Positions 13,722 through 21,385 of a DNA stretch of 40,209 nt are shown in pieces (the stretch's first letter is position 1; each line of letters opens with the position of its first letter). The notes beneath the pieces were generated by a model that was not told the origin of the DNA, ran no database searches, and was given only the letters and a program-made list of their open reading frames with translations. Origin of the DNA: a virus; the IMG/VR virus record IMGVR_UViG_3300048927_000810, positions 1 through 40,209 of that record; one strand, given 5' to 3'. The translations under genes and the position numbers were made by a program.

Positions 13722-14139
13722 TACGTTCGGGGCCTATGTTCGCGCGGAGCTGGACCACTGGGGCAGGGAGTTCGCATTGCACCGGGACTGCGACTACTTG
13801 GGGCACCAGTCAAAAAACCTACTGGCGGTCCTGATCGAACACAAGGGCGATATGCCAGGTAGAACGCAGGGGTACAGGCCGCTGGAGACCGATCGGTCAG
13901 CGCAGAGAATTGAGGATTTGGTTGCGGAGATCGGGCGATCGAACGGGTCGATGGCTGCAGTCCTGCGGGCCTACTTCTGCGGAATGGGGCGGAGGAAAGT
14001 CGAGCGATACGGGACATGTCTCATGCTGCTGGCCACCGGCGGGCATCCGCCCATGACGGTCCGGGCCTACCTAGAAATGGCAAAGCGTGGCGAGGATAGA
14101 ATTTACGGCATGATGGCGGGTATGCAGAGGGCTGCGTGA
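13711..14139 (+). CDS. Candidate late-gene antiterminator (Q position)
   Basis: 142 residues from ATG 13711, with GGGGAG about ten bases upstream. The body includes [22 protein letters not shown], then a helix [24 protein letters not shown] and [19 protein letters not shown]. The LRAYFCGxGRRKVER element is reminiscent of DNA-binding segments in several phage Q/antitermination families, but I cannot assign it with certainty. Support for a Q role is positional: it is the last gene of the rightward operon and is followed by a promoter-terminator pair like lambda pR'/tR'. It could instead be an unrelated regulator. Confidence 0.68.
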   Translation: MQVDTFGAYVRAELDHWGREFALHRDCDYLGHQSKNLLAVLIEHKGDMPGRTQGYRPLETDRSAQRIEDLVAEIGRSNGSMAAVLRAYFCGMGRRKVERYGTCLMLLATGGHPPMTVRAYLEMAKRGEDRIYGMMAGMQRAA

Positions 14140-14155
14140 CCAGCGAGGGGGAAGG

Positions 14156-14833
14156 ATGGCAGATATACATATTGGCGTATTGATAGGAGGCCCGGGGCAC
14201 ACACAGCAGGCACCGGGCTCTTGGGTAGATACCGGCGAGTGGATCAGGCCGGATATCAACCACAAGGTCTTCTACCAGCGGCGGGAGTACCTAGTCGGGG
14301 CGGACCGATACTTCGTTTGGGCGTATAGCCCTCTCACTGATGAGGCTGTCTTCGAGCTGTTGGCTTGGTTCCAGGTTACTTATCGTCGCGAGCTAGTGAC
14401 CGCACAGAAGGAGCTATTGTCCGCGTCGAACGAACAAGCGAAGAGCTACACCGCCGCAGTTACCGCCGGCGGGTTCGCCGCATTGTTCGCCCTTCTTGCG
14501 CAGCTCAAAGAACAGTTGACACCGGCCACTCTGTACGCTGCTGCAGGTCTTCTCACAGTATCGGTGGCGTTGTTTGTCGGTTGGGAGATTCTTGGGATGT
14601 TCATCCGAGGGCAGTCAGGGTTTTCGATTGCCCGTGCATTGAACGATCCAGACTCATTCCACGAGAAGATCGCGGCGCACCGTGAGCGCACCTCGCTGTC
14701 GATGGGGAGATACCAGATCGCATGGTATGTGGTCTCCGGGTCGTCGGTCCTCGCTGGGACCGCGTGCTTCATCATCTTGATATCTGCCATGGTGCACGGG
14801 TTCTTGCTCAATTCTTTCCCATGCGCCACTTGA
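14156..14833 (+). CDS. Multi-span membrane protein, cargo gene
   Basis: 225 residues, strong GGGGAAGG just before the ATG. The N-terminal 90 residues are soluble (HIGVLIGGPGH, TGEWIRPDINHKVFYQRRE), then hydrophobic segments at about 100-122, 125-150 and 185-212. The codon use is less GC-biased than the flanking replication and lysis genes. It is wedged between the Q candidate and the late promoter, whose -35 overlaps its stop codon, a classic cargo position. It may be a superinfection-exclusion or host-modifying protein, but no family is recognised. Confidence 0.75.
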   Translation: MADIHIGVLIGGPGHTQQAPGSWVDTGEWIRPDINHKVFYQRREYLVGADRYFVWAYSPLTDEAVFELLAWFQVTYRRELVTAQKELLSASNEQAKSYTAAVTAGGFAALFALLAQLKEQLTPATLYAAAGLLTVSVALFVGWEILGMFIRGQSGFSIARALNDPDSFHEKIAAHRERTSLSMGRYQIAWYVVSGSSVLAGTACFIILISAMVHGFLLNSFPCAT

Positions 14834-14858
14834 CAGGTGACACCTGCAAGGTTTAAAT
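14830..14858 (+). promoter_or_regulatory. Late promoter candidate (pR'-like)
   Basis: TTGACA (14830-14835) is followed after 17 bases by TTAAAT (14853-14858). Transcription would begin near 14865 and meet a terminator only about 12 bases later, the arrangement from which Q-type antiterminators act. The -10 matches consensus at four of six positions. Confidence 0.65.
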
Positions 14859-14876
14859 GTAGGCACGATGACATAG

Positions 14877-14910
14877 AAGCCTCCGGTTGACGCCGGGGGC
14901 TTTTTCTTTG
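14877..14910 (+). terminator. Rho-independent terminator (tR'-like)
   Basis: AAGCCTCCGG (14877-14886) pairs with CCGGGGGCTT (14893-14902) with one wobble pair, loop of six bases, and is followed by TTTCTTT. It lies between the late promoter candidate and the endolysin gene, so late expression would depend on read-through. Confidence 0.8.
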
Positions 14911-14921
14911 GCCGGACGCCC

Positions 14922-15587
14922 ATGATTCTGACCGCCTATACAATCCAGCAGGCGGTTGGCTGCAGCGCCGCCGTGGCCGCCATCTGGACGGAACCGCTGA
15001 ACACCGCCTTTCGCGTGTTTGGCATCGCCACCCCGAAGAGGGCAGCGGCGTTCCTGGCTCAGGTGGGCCACGAGTCGGGTGGCCTTTCCACGGTTGTGGA
15101 AAACCTCAACTACAGCGCGCAGGGTCTGGCCAACACCTGGCCGAGCCGGTACGCGGCGAACCCGAAAGTCAGGCCGCTGATGCCGAATCAGCTGGCGCGC
15201 GCGCTGGAACGCAGGCCCCAGGCTATCGCCAACAACGCGTATGCCGGTCGCATGGGCAACGGCCCCGAGGCCAGCGGCGATGGTTGGCGGTATCGCGGTC
15301 GCGGCCCGATCCAGAACACCGGCAAGGCAAACTACGCCGGCATGCGTGACACCTTGCGAGCCAAGGGCATTGCAGGTGTCCCCGACTTCGAGGCGCAGCC
15401 TGAGCTGCTGGAGCTGCCCAAGTGGGGCGCGCTCGCAGCTGGCGCGTACTGGGAGACGCGAAACCTCAACCGCCTCGCGGACGCCGGGCAGTTCGACACG
15501 ATCACCGAGCGCATCAACAACGGCCAGACTGGCGCGGCCGACCGCCGGGCCCGGTATTCACGTGCGCTGAAGGTGCTCGCCCCATGA
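14922..15587 (+). CDS. Endolysin, glycoside hydrolase family 19
   Basis: Degrades the peptidoglycan glycan strand at the end of infection. The 221-residue protein is a single GH19 (chitinase-like) domain: the first catalytic Glu is probably Glu51 in GHESGG and the second Glu60 in VVENLNYS; YAGRMGNG and GDGWRYRGRGPIQ (about 108-130) are the usual substrate-site motifs. The normal GxIQLTG reads GPIQNTG here. There is no signal peptide, so export must rely on the holin. It heads the lysis cassette. Confidence 0.93.
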   Translation: MILTAYTIQQAVGCSAAVAAIWTEPLNTAFRVFGIATPKRAAAFLAQVGHESGGLSTVVENLNYSAQGLANTWPSRYAANPKVRPLMPNQLARALERRPQAIANNAYAGRMGNGPEASGDGWRYRGRGPIQNTGKANYAGMRDTLRAKGIAGVPDFEAQPELLELPKWGALAAGAYWETRNLNRLADAGQFDTITERINNGQTGAADRRARYSRALKVLAP

Positions 15588-15640
15588 ATGCTGTCCGACC
15601 CGTTGGTGCGGTCGTCCGGTATATTGCCGAGGTGGCCTGA
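15584..15640 (+). CDS. Possible coupling mini-gene (18 codons)
   Basis: An ATG overlapping the endolysin stop (ATGA) opens an 18-codon frame, MNAVRPVGAVVRYIAEVA, that ends in a TGATG overlap with the next start. It bridges exactly the gap between two lysis genes, so ribosomes could pass from one gene to the next through it. It may have no function as a peptide; it may also be chance. Confidence 0.35.
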   Translation: MNAVRPVGAVVRYIAEVA

Positions 15641-15960
15641 TGGAAGAGACGACTGCACCCTGGTGGCTTGCCGGCGGTGCCGCAGCATTGTGGATCGCCC
15701 GCGAATTCATCGGCGCGGTGCTGAGCCGCAAGCAGGACAAGGCGGAATCAGATGGCAGCGTGGCCTTGATTGCCGGCCTCACCGCCCGAGTCGAAGGCCT
15801 GGAGGCAAGTCAAATCAAGATGGGCCAGCAGCTCGCGGATGAGATGAGGCTGCGTATGGCCGCGCAGGAGGAAGCGCACCGGTTGCGATTGCGCGTCCTG
15901 TCGCTGGAGGCCTCATTACGTGGACTTGGCGCCGTGATCCCCCCGGAGGTAAGCGGATGA
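15640..15960 (+). CDS. Small membrane protein of the lysis cassette, holin candidate
   Basis: 106 residues with one hydrophobic segment at about 8-29 (WWLAGGAAALWIAREFIGAVL) and then a long charged helix (residues 40-95) that should be a coiled coil. I recall similar proteins from Burkholderia and Xanthomonas phages between the endolysin and Rz genes. A single N-terminal membrane span followed by a soluble helix would suit a holin of the one-span type or an accessory lysis protein; the assignment rests on position. No other holin candidate is in the cassette. Confidence 0.7.
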   Translation: MEETTAPWWLAGGAAALWIAREFIGAVLSRKQDKAESDGSVALIAGLTARVEGLEASQIKMGQQLADEMRLRMAAQEEAHRLRLRVLSLEASLRGLGAVIPPEVSG

Positions 15961-16424
15961 GTCGTCTGCACATTGCCCTTGTCGTTAGCTTAGCGATCGC
16001 CTCGTTCTGGCTTGGCTGGGAATGGCGAGATCGCTCTGCCGATCTCAACGTCTCCCAGGGCGAAACGAGGCAGGCCGTAGCGGTCGTAGCGCAGGTGCAG
16101 AGCGCGCGAGCCATCGAACACGGCCAAGCCGACGTTATGGCCGTCATCGGAGCGAAGCATGAAGAAGACCGGGCTGCGGCCGAAACCATCCCTGATGCTG
16201 TTGTGGCTGGCCTGCGCACTGGCGACCTCCAGCTGCGCGACGACCTCGCCACCTGTACTACCAGCCTCCTGTCCCAAGCCGTCGCCGGCACCATCGAACG
16301 TGATGCGCACGCCCAACTACGAGCAGAGGTTGCGGGAGCTGTTGTTCAAGTCGGGCGTGACGCCAACGACCACGTCAACTCCTGCCAAACCGTGATTGTT
16401 GCGGATAGAGCGGTGGTTCCATGA
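15957..16424 (+). CDS. Rz-like inner-membrane spanin
   Basis: 155 residues: N-terminal signal anchor at about 5-22 (HIALVVSLAIASFWLGWEW), then a periplasmic helical body (VVAQVQSARAIEHGQADVM, AGTIERDAHAQLRAEVAGAV). This is the architecture of i-spanins, which pair with an outer-membrane lipoprotein to disrupt the outer membrane after peptidoglycan is cut. A lipoprotein gene of the right type lies wholly inside it in the +1 frame, which confirms the call. Four-base overlap with the upstream gene. Confidence 0.85.
   Translation: MSRLHIALVVSLAIASFWLGWEWRDRSADLNVSQGETRQAVAVVAQVQSARAIEHGQADVMAVIGAKHEEDRAAAETIPDAVVAGLRTGDLQLRDDLATCTTSLLSQAVAGTIERDAHAQLRAEVAGAVVQVGRDANDHVNSCQTVIVADRAVVP
16159..16395 (+). 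CDS. Rz1-like outer-membrane spanin lipoprotein, nested in Rz
   Basis: 78 residues in the +1 frame of Rz and fully contained within it. A basic N-terminus (MKKTGLRPKP), hydrophobic stretch (LMLLWLACALATSS) and Cys at about 26 form a lipoprotein signal; the mature part is proline-rich (TTSPPVLPASCPKPSPAPS), as in Rz1. It should be lipidated and inserted in the outer membrane to bind Rz across the periplasm. The lipobox (TSSC) is not optimal; a Cys at 19 is a less likely alternative. Confidence 0.85.
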   Translation: MKKTGLRPKPSLMLLWLACALATSSCATTSPPVLPASCPKPSPAPSNVMRTPNYEQRLRELLFKSGVTPTTTSTPAKP

Positions 16425-16624
16425 CCTGCTCGGAACGTCTGCTCGCCGCCATTGAGGCGCAGCAGGTCACTATCGCTGAGCAAGGTCGGCACATCGCGCA
16501 ACAGGCTGAGCAGATCGGTCTGCTTGTTCAGTCGGTAGCCCTCCTGCTCGGGGAAGAACTTGGCAACCCCGTCGCAGATGGAGATGAACCGCCGCGCTTA
16601 GACCTGGACGGAAAGCCTTACTGA
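16421..16624 (+). CDS. Small helical protein downstream of Rz
   Basis: 67 residues. Residues 1-45 form a heptad-like helix rich in Gln/Ala/Ile (LLAAIEAQQVTIAEQGRHIA), likely a coiled coil, with a short acidic tail. It overlaps Rz by four bases and the HNH gene by one. No function recognised; a minor protein at the lysis-to-packaging junction. Confidence 0.7.
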   Translation: MTCSERLLAAIEAQQVTIAEQGRHIAQQAEQIGLLVQSVALLLGEELGNPVADGDEPPRLDLDGKPY

Positions 16625-16998
16625 TGCCGGCGCGGGCGCCCAAGCACCGGCCTCATGGCAGGCCCGTCAAGCAACATGCGCCCCCGTCGAGAGACCGCCA
16701 GGCCGAGCGGGCCTTGGCAACAAATTCCACGTACTGGCTAAGGCTGCGCGCCTTGGTGCTCGCCCAGTCACCGCTCTGTGTTGTTTGCCTGGCGGAGGGG
16801 AGGACGCGGGCAGCAAGCCATGTCGATCACGTTGACGCAGATACCAGCAACAACGACCTCACAAACCTGCAGGGCCTATGCCGACCCTGCCACAGCGCGA
16901 AGACCGCGCGCGAGGACGGCGGGTTCGGCAACCGGCGCGCGCGTGCGCGAGATTGGACCGTCGGCGGGACGACCGGGGAGGGGCGGGTCAAAAGTTGA
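16624..16998 (+). CDS. HNH endonuclease, packaging-associated
   Basis: 124 residues with a Lys/Arg/Pro-rich start, then CVVCLAEGR and SHVDHVDADTSNNDLTNLQ and CRPCHSAKT, the Cys4 zinc ribbon and H-N-H motif of the family. HNH proteins encoded just before the terminase are, in HK97-like phages, required with the terminase for cos cleavage. It directly precedes the small terminase gene, from which it is separated by a 100-base gap. Confidence 0.9.
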   Translation: MPARAPKHRPHGRPVKQHAPPSRDRQAERALATNSTYWLRLRALVLAQSPLCVVCLAEGRTRAASHVDHVDADTSNNDLTNLQGLCRPCHSAKTAREDGGFGNRRARARDWTVGGTTGEGRVKS

Positions 16999-17098
16999 AG
17001 CCGAACCGCCTCCGATACGTGCGCCCCTCTGTTTATTTGCACCGTCAGTTGAGAAAAACCGTTTTTTCGCGTGCGGCCATCCCGCCCTTGGAACAGTC

Positions 17099-17527
17099 AT
17101 GGCAAACCCCCGCAAACCCACATCGCTGAAGGTGGTTGCCGGGACGGATCGCCCCGACCGGGACGCGCCAGCGGAGGTCGCCGATCTCCCATTGGTTTCA
17201 GAGGTTCCGCCCGCTCCGGATTGGCTTCCCAACGCGCACGCCATCAAGGAATGGGACCGCCTGGCGCCGATTCTTCACGCAAATAGGCTCCTGACCGAGG
17301 CCGGCCTGTCGGCACTCGGCCAGCTGTGCGCCCTGCACGGGAAGACGGTCCAGCTCTACGCTGCCGGGGAGACGCCGGTTGCCTCGATGGTGGCCCAGGT
17401 ACGCGGCCTCATGAACGACTTCGGCCTGACCCCGGTAGCCCAGGGAAAGGTGAGGCCTGCCGGTGACACCGAAAGGTCCGGCAACGCCTTTGCCAACAAC
17501 GGGGCGAAGCGGAAGACCCGTGCGTGA
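17099..17527 (+). CDS. Terminase small subunit, P27 family
   Basis: 142 residues starting MANPRKPTSLKVVAGT, the typical beginning of P27-type small terminases, with PPAPDWLPNAHAIKEWDRL and the helix LTEAGLSALGQLCALHGK. It recognises the packaging site and recruits the large subunit. The preceding 100 bases contain an A5/T6 inverted motif (17053-17067) and may include the cos site. The 3' end overlaps the large subunit by 65 bases. Confidence 0.9.
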   Translation: MANPRKPTSLKVVAGTDRPDRDAPAEVADLPLVSEVPPAPDWLPNAHAIKEWDRLAPILHANRLLTEAGLSALGQLCALHGKTVQLYAAGETPVASMVAQVRGLMNDFGLTPVAQGKVRPAGDTERSGNAFANNGAKRKTRA

Positions 17528-19220
17528 TTATGTCGGGATCGCCACGGCGTATGCCGAAGAGGCGGTAGCCGACAAGAAGGGAAAGAAGTTCGGAAAATGG
17601 ATACGGCTCGCGGGAAAGCGGTTCCTAGCCGACCTCAAGCGCGCCAGCCGAAAGCGGCCGCCGTTCCTGTTCGACGAGTGGCATGCCTGCGATCCCTGTG
17701 ACTTCATCGAGAAGCTGCCGCATGTGGAGGGCAAGTGGGCTCGGCCGGAGATCGAGCTGCACCGCTCGCACGTGTTCTTCGTGGTGCAGCTGTTCGGGTT
17801 CCGCAACCTGGACGGAAGCCGCCGGTTCACATCGGCGCTGTTCGCGGTGGCGCGAAAGAACGCCAAGTCCACCTTGGCCGCGGCGATCCTGCTGTACTGC
17901 CAGTGCTGCGAAGAGGAAGAGGGCGCCCAGATCATCTCGGCCGCCACAACCGGCAGCCAGGCGCGAATCATCTTCAACGTCGCCAAGCGGATGACGGAAA
18001 AAACCCCGGACCTGCAGGAGGCCTTCGGGCTGGCCTGCTGGGCCAATGCCATCAGCCGTGTGGAGACTGGGGCGAGCTTCAAGCCAATCAATGCGAAGGC
18101 GAGCACGCAGGATGGCCTGAACCCATCGCACGTGGGCTTGGATGAGATCCACGCACACAAGTCAGCTGACCTGCTGAACGTGCTTACCTCCGCTGCGGGC
18201 GCGCGGAGCAACCCACTGTGGCTTTACACCACAACGGAGGGCTATACGAACCCGGGACCATGGGGGGAAATCCGACAATTCGCCAAGCAGGTGCTCCAGG
18301 GCATCCTGGGTGAGTCGGCCGACCACTTCCTGGTGGTGTTCTTTGCGGTGGACGATGAGGACGACGAGTTCGACGAATCGGCGTGGCCCAAGGCCAATCC
18401 GCTGATGGACGCCAATCCGCACCTGTTGAAGGCGATCCGTAAGGAGGCTGTCGAGGCGCGGCAGATGCCGTCCAAGCTGGCCGAGTTCAAGATCAAGCGG
18501 CTCAACCGGCCGGCGTCGTCGGCGACTGGCTGGGTTGACCTGATGAAATGGCAGCGGTGCGGCGGCAAGGTCGATCTGGACTGGCTTGCTGAACACCCCT
18601 GCTGGGGCGCATTGGATCTGGCAAGTACGCTCGACCTCACTTCCTGGCGGCTGGTCTGGAAGGTCGACGGGGTCTATTACACGTGGGGCCGACGCTTTGT
18701 CCCGTCGGATGCCATTCGCGCGCGGACCGAGCGCGGGGTCGTGCCTTATGCCGGCTGGGTGGCGGCGGGACTGATCGAAGTCACAGAGGGCGAGGTCACA
18801 GACTATGCCGTGGTGGAGAGCCGCATCCGGGAGGACATCGAACGGTTCAATCCGCTGGCTATCGGGTACGACCGATGGAATGCCCAGGAGATCAGCCAGC
18901 GATTGCTTGCTGACGGCCACCCCCTGATCGAATTCAACCAGACCACCAAGAACTACCACCCGGCGATGCAGGAACTGGAACGGGCCTACATCAGCAAGAG
19001 CATCCAACACGGAAACGACCCGGTCCTCAACTGGTGCGCTTCCAACCTGATCGCCGTGAAGGACGGGAACCTGAACATGAAACCTGACAAGAAGCGCTCG
19101 CCAGACAAGATCGACGATATGGCCACGCTGCTGATGGGTATCGGCCTGTCGATGCCAAAAGGCGAAGACGAGGGTGACATGGACGGATTCCTCTCCGCGC
19201 CGATCAGGAGCCAAGCATGA
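17463..19220 (+). CDS. Terminase large subunit
   Basis: 585 residues, DNA-packaging motor and nuclease. The ATPase domain shows a Walker A-like ARKNAKST at 130-137 and Walker B GLDEIH at 225-230, followed by the TTEGYTNPG coupling segment. The nuclease half has the acidic ALDLASTLD near 385 and a final DDMATLLMGIGL helix. It belongs to the HK97/Terminase_1 group, consistent with the P27 partner. The GTG at 17463 has AAGGTGAGG about nine bases upstream; later starts would cut into the N-terminal domain. Confidence 0.93.
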   Translation: MTPKGPATPLPTTGRSGRPVRDYVGIATAYAEEAVADKKGKKFGKWIRLAGKRFLADLKRASRKRPPFLFDEWHACDPCDFIEKLPHVEGKWARPEIELHRSHVFFVVQLFGFRNLDGSRRFTSALFAVARKNAKSTLAAAILLYCQCCEEEEGAQIISAATTGSQARIIFNVAKRMTEKTPDLQEAFGLACWANAISRVETGASFKPINAKASTQDGLNPSHVGLDEIHAHKSADLLNVLTSAAGARSNPLWLYTTTEGYTNPGPWGEIRQFAKQVLQGILGESADHFLVVFFAVDDEDDEFDESAWPKANPLMDANPHLLKAIRKEAVEARQMPSKLAEFKIKRLNRPASSATGWVDLMKWQRCGGKVDLDWLAEHPCWGALDLASTLDLTSWRLVWKVDGVYYTWGRRFVPSDAIRARTERGVVPYAGWVAAGLIEVTEGEVTDYAVVESRIREDIERFNPLAIGYDRWNAQEISQRLLADGHPLIEFNQTTKNYHPAMQELERAYISKSIQHGNDPVLNWCASNLIAVKDGNLNMKPDKKRSPDKIDDMATLLMGIGLSMPKGEDEGDMDGFLSAPIRSQA

Positions 19221-20506
19221 CGGGCGTGGCGCTGAAGCAACCCGGGCGAATCGCGACCGCTGTCCGAGCGTGGCTTGGCATCCCTCTTGCGCTTACCGAT
19301 GAAGCGGGCTGGTCGGCGGTGACCGGTGCGCGCGGTCCTGCCGGGGTGTCAGTGACGCCCGAGACCGCGATGCAGGTCTCTGCCGTATGGGCTTGCGTAC
19401 GGTTGATCTCCGAGACGATCGCCACGTTGCCGCTGGGCATGTACGAGCGCTCCGCCAGCGGGAAGCGCCCGGCCCCACAGCATCCACTGCACTTCGTGAT
19501 TCGCGATCAACCCAATTCGGACTCGGCAGCGTCGGTGTATTGGGAGGCCACGGTCTCCGCGATGCTGCTGCGGGGAGCGGGGCGCGCGGAAAAACTGATG
19601 ATCGGCGGCAGGGTCGTTGGCCTACAGTTCCTCAACCCGAACCGCCTGGCGGTTTCCCGGGGTTCGGATGGTAGGAAGGAGTGGCGGTACACGGAGGAAG
19701 ACGGGCGGCAGCGAGTCATCCCGCGCGAACGGATCTGGGAAATTCCCGGCTTCACCCTTGACGGAAAGAATGGCGTTTCAGTTATCGCCTACGGCGCGCA
19801 CGTGTTCGGGGGCGCTATCGCGGCCGATCGAGCGGCCGCCAGGACGTTCAGCAACGGCATGTTGCAGACCGTTTATTACAAGATCGCCGCCTTCTTGAAG
19901 CCCAATCAGCGTGACGAGTTTCGGCAGAACGTCCTAGGCTCTGTCGAACGTGGAGAAACACCGCTACTGGAGGGCGGCACCGATGTAGGGACCATCGGCA
20001 TCAACCCTGCCGACTCGCAGCTACTGGAATCTCGCGGATTCAGCGTAGAGGAAGTCTGTCGCTGGTTCCGCGTGCCGCCGTGGATGGTAGGCCACACCGA
20101 GAAGTCGAGCAGTTGGGGCACCGGCATCGAGCAGCAGATGATCGGGTTCCTGACATTCACGCTGGCGCCCTGGCTCAAGCGGATCGAGCAGGCGATTGCG
20201 AAGGACCTGATGACGCCCCCAGACCGGGCGCGCTTCTATCCGAAGTTCTCGGTGGAGGGGCTGCTGCGCGCCGACAGCGCCGGCCGCGCAGCGTTTTACA
20301 CCGCCATGGTCAATAACGGCGTGCTGACACGCGATGAAGTGCGTGAACTCGAGGACCGGGAGCCAATGGGCGGCAACGCCGCAGTTTTGACGGTTCAGAG
20401 CGCCATGACCACGCTGGACAGCCTCGGGCAGGCGTCCGACGCAGATCAGGCCCGGGCCGCCATTCGTGCGTTCCTGGGCTTCCAAGACGAGCCACAGAAG
20501 GACTGA
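19217..20506 (+). CDS. Portal protein, HK97 family
   Basis: 429 residues. Forms the dodecameric portal through which DNA enters the capsid. Diagnostic features are TPETAMQVSAVWACVRLISE at about 48-67, PLHFVIRDQPN, a RVIPRERIWEIPGF strand, AAARTFSNGM, and the C-terminal CRWFRVPPWMVGH followed by GIEQQMIGFLTFTLAPWLKRIE. The start overlaps the terminase stop (ATGA). The length fits the family. Confidence 0.93.
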   Translation: MTGVALKQPGRIATAVRAWLGIPLALTDEAGWSAVTGARGPAGVSVTPETAMQVSAVWACVRLISETIATLPLGMYERSASGKRPAPQHPLHFVIRDQPNSDSAASVYWEATVSAMLLRGAGRAEKLMIGGRVVGLQFLNPNRLAVSRGSDGRKEWRYTEEDGRQRVIPRERIWEIPGFTLDGKNGVSVIAYGAHVFGGAIAADRAAARTFSNGMLQTVYYKIAAFLKPNQRDEFRQNVLGSVERGETPLLEGGTDVGTIGINPADSQLLESRGFSVEEVCRWFRVPPWMVGHTEKSSSWGTGIEQQMIGFLTFTLAPWLKRIEQAIAKDLMTPPDRARFYPKFSVEGLLRADSAGRAAFYTAMVNNGVLTRDEVRELEDREPMGGNAAVLTVQSAMTTLDSLGQASDADQARAAIRAFLGFQDEPQKD

Positions 20507-20510
20507 ACAG

Positions 20511-21374
20511 ATGACGATCAAGAAGCTGCCGGGAGCGCCGGAGGGCAGGGTGTGCGCGGCCGTCAGCAGCCAAATCCAGCCCCGTGCGCTGGATCGATGG
20601 AACCCGGGCGTGCGCGCCGCAGCGAACGAAGAAGCTGATCGTTCGATCAGCGTGTACGACGTCATCGGCCAGGACTACTGGACCGGTGAGGGCGTCACCG
20701 CCAAGCGGATCGCCGGCGCGCTGCGTAGCTTGGGTAAGGGTCCTGTGGTCGTCAACATCAACAGTCCCGGCGGCGACATGTTCGAGGGCCTGGCGATCTA
20801 CAACCTGCTGCGGGAGCACGACGGCGAGGTGACCGTGAAGGTGCTGGGTCTGGCGGCTTCAGCGGCCTCCGTGATCGCCATGGCCGGCGACACCGTCCAG
20901 ATCGCGCGAGCTGGCTTCCTGATGATCCACAACGCTTGGGTGGTCGCCGCCGGAAATCGCAACGACCTGCGGGAGTACGCGGAGACGCTGGAACCCTTTG
21001 ACAGGGCCATGGCCGACATCTACGCAGCCCGCACAGGGCAGGACCAGAAGGCGATGACCAAGCTCATGGATGCTGAGACGTGGATCGCCGGCAGTGACGC
21101 GATCGACGGCGGTTTTGCCGACGAGCTGCTGCCGTCCGACCAGGTCGAGCGCGGCGCGGGCAAGACGAGCGCCTCTGCCGTGCGCCGGATTGAGTCGGCG
21201 CTCCGGGCGTCCGGAATGCCGAAGGCGGAAGCCATGAGGCTCATCAGCGAACTCAAGTCCAGCGCGGGTGACCCCGCTGGCAGCGGTGAGGGCGATCCCA
21301 CCGAGCGCCGGGACGAACCGGCAACCGAGCAGTGCTACGCCGCGCTTCTGCGGCATCCCCTTTCCGCAAACTGA
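20511..21374 (+). CDS. ClpP-like prohead protease
   Basis: 287 residues, S14-type serine peptidase that matures the prohead. Signature segments are NINSPGGDMFEGLAIYN at about 83-99, GLAASAASVIAMAG with the likely nucleophile Ser117, and MIHNAW with His140; the acidic partner is likely in DAETWIAG near 187-190. A variable C-terminal tail follows. Start ATG at 20511 follows the portal stop by four bases. The start with a longer frame is rejected because it would lie within the portal gene. Confidence 0.9.
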   Translation: MTIKKLPGAPEGRVCAAVSSQIQPRALDRWNPGVRAAANEEADRSISVYDVIGQDYWTGEGVTAKRIAGALRSLGKGPVVVNINSPGGDMFEGLAIYNLLREHDGEVTVKVLGLAASAASVIAMAGDTVQIARAGFLMIHNAWVVAAGNRNDLREYAETLEPFDRAMADIYAARTGQDQKAMTKLMDAETWIAGSDAIDGGFADELLPSDQVERGAGKTSASAVRRIESALRASGMPKAEAMRLISELKSSAGDPAGSGEGDPTERRDEPATEQCYAALLRHPLSAN

Positions 21375-21385
21375 GGAACATCCGC

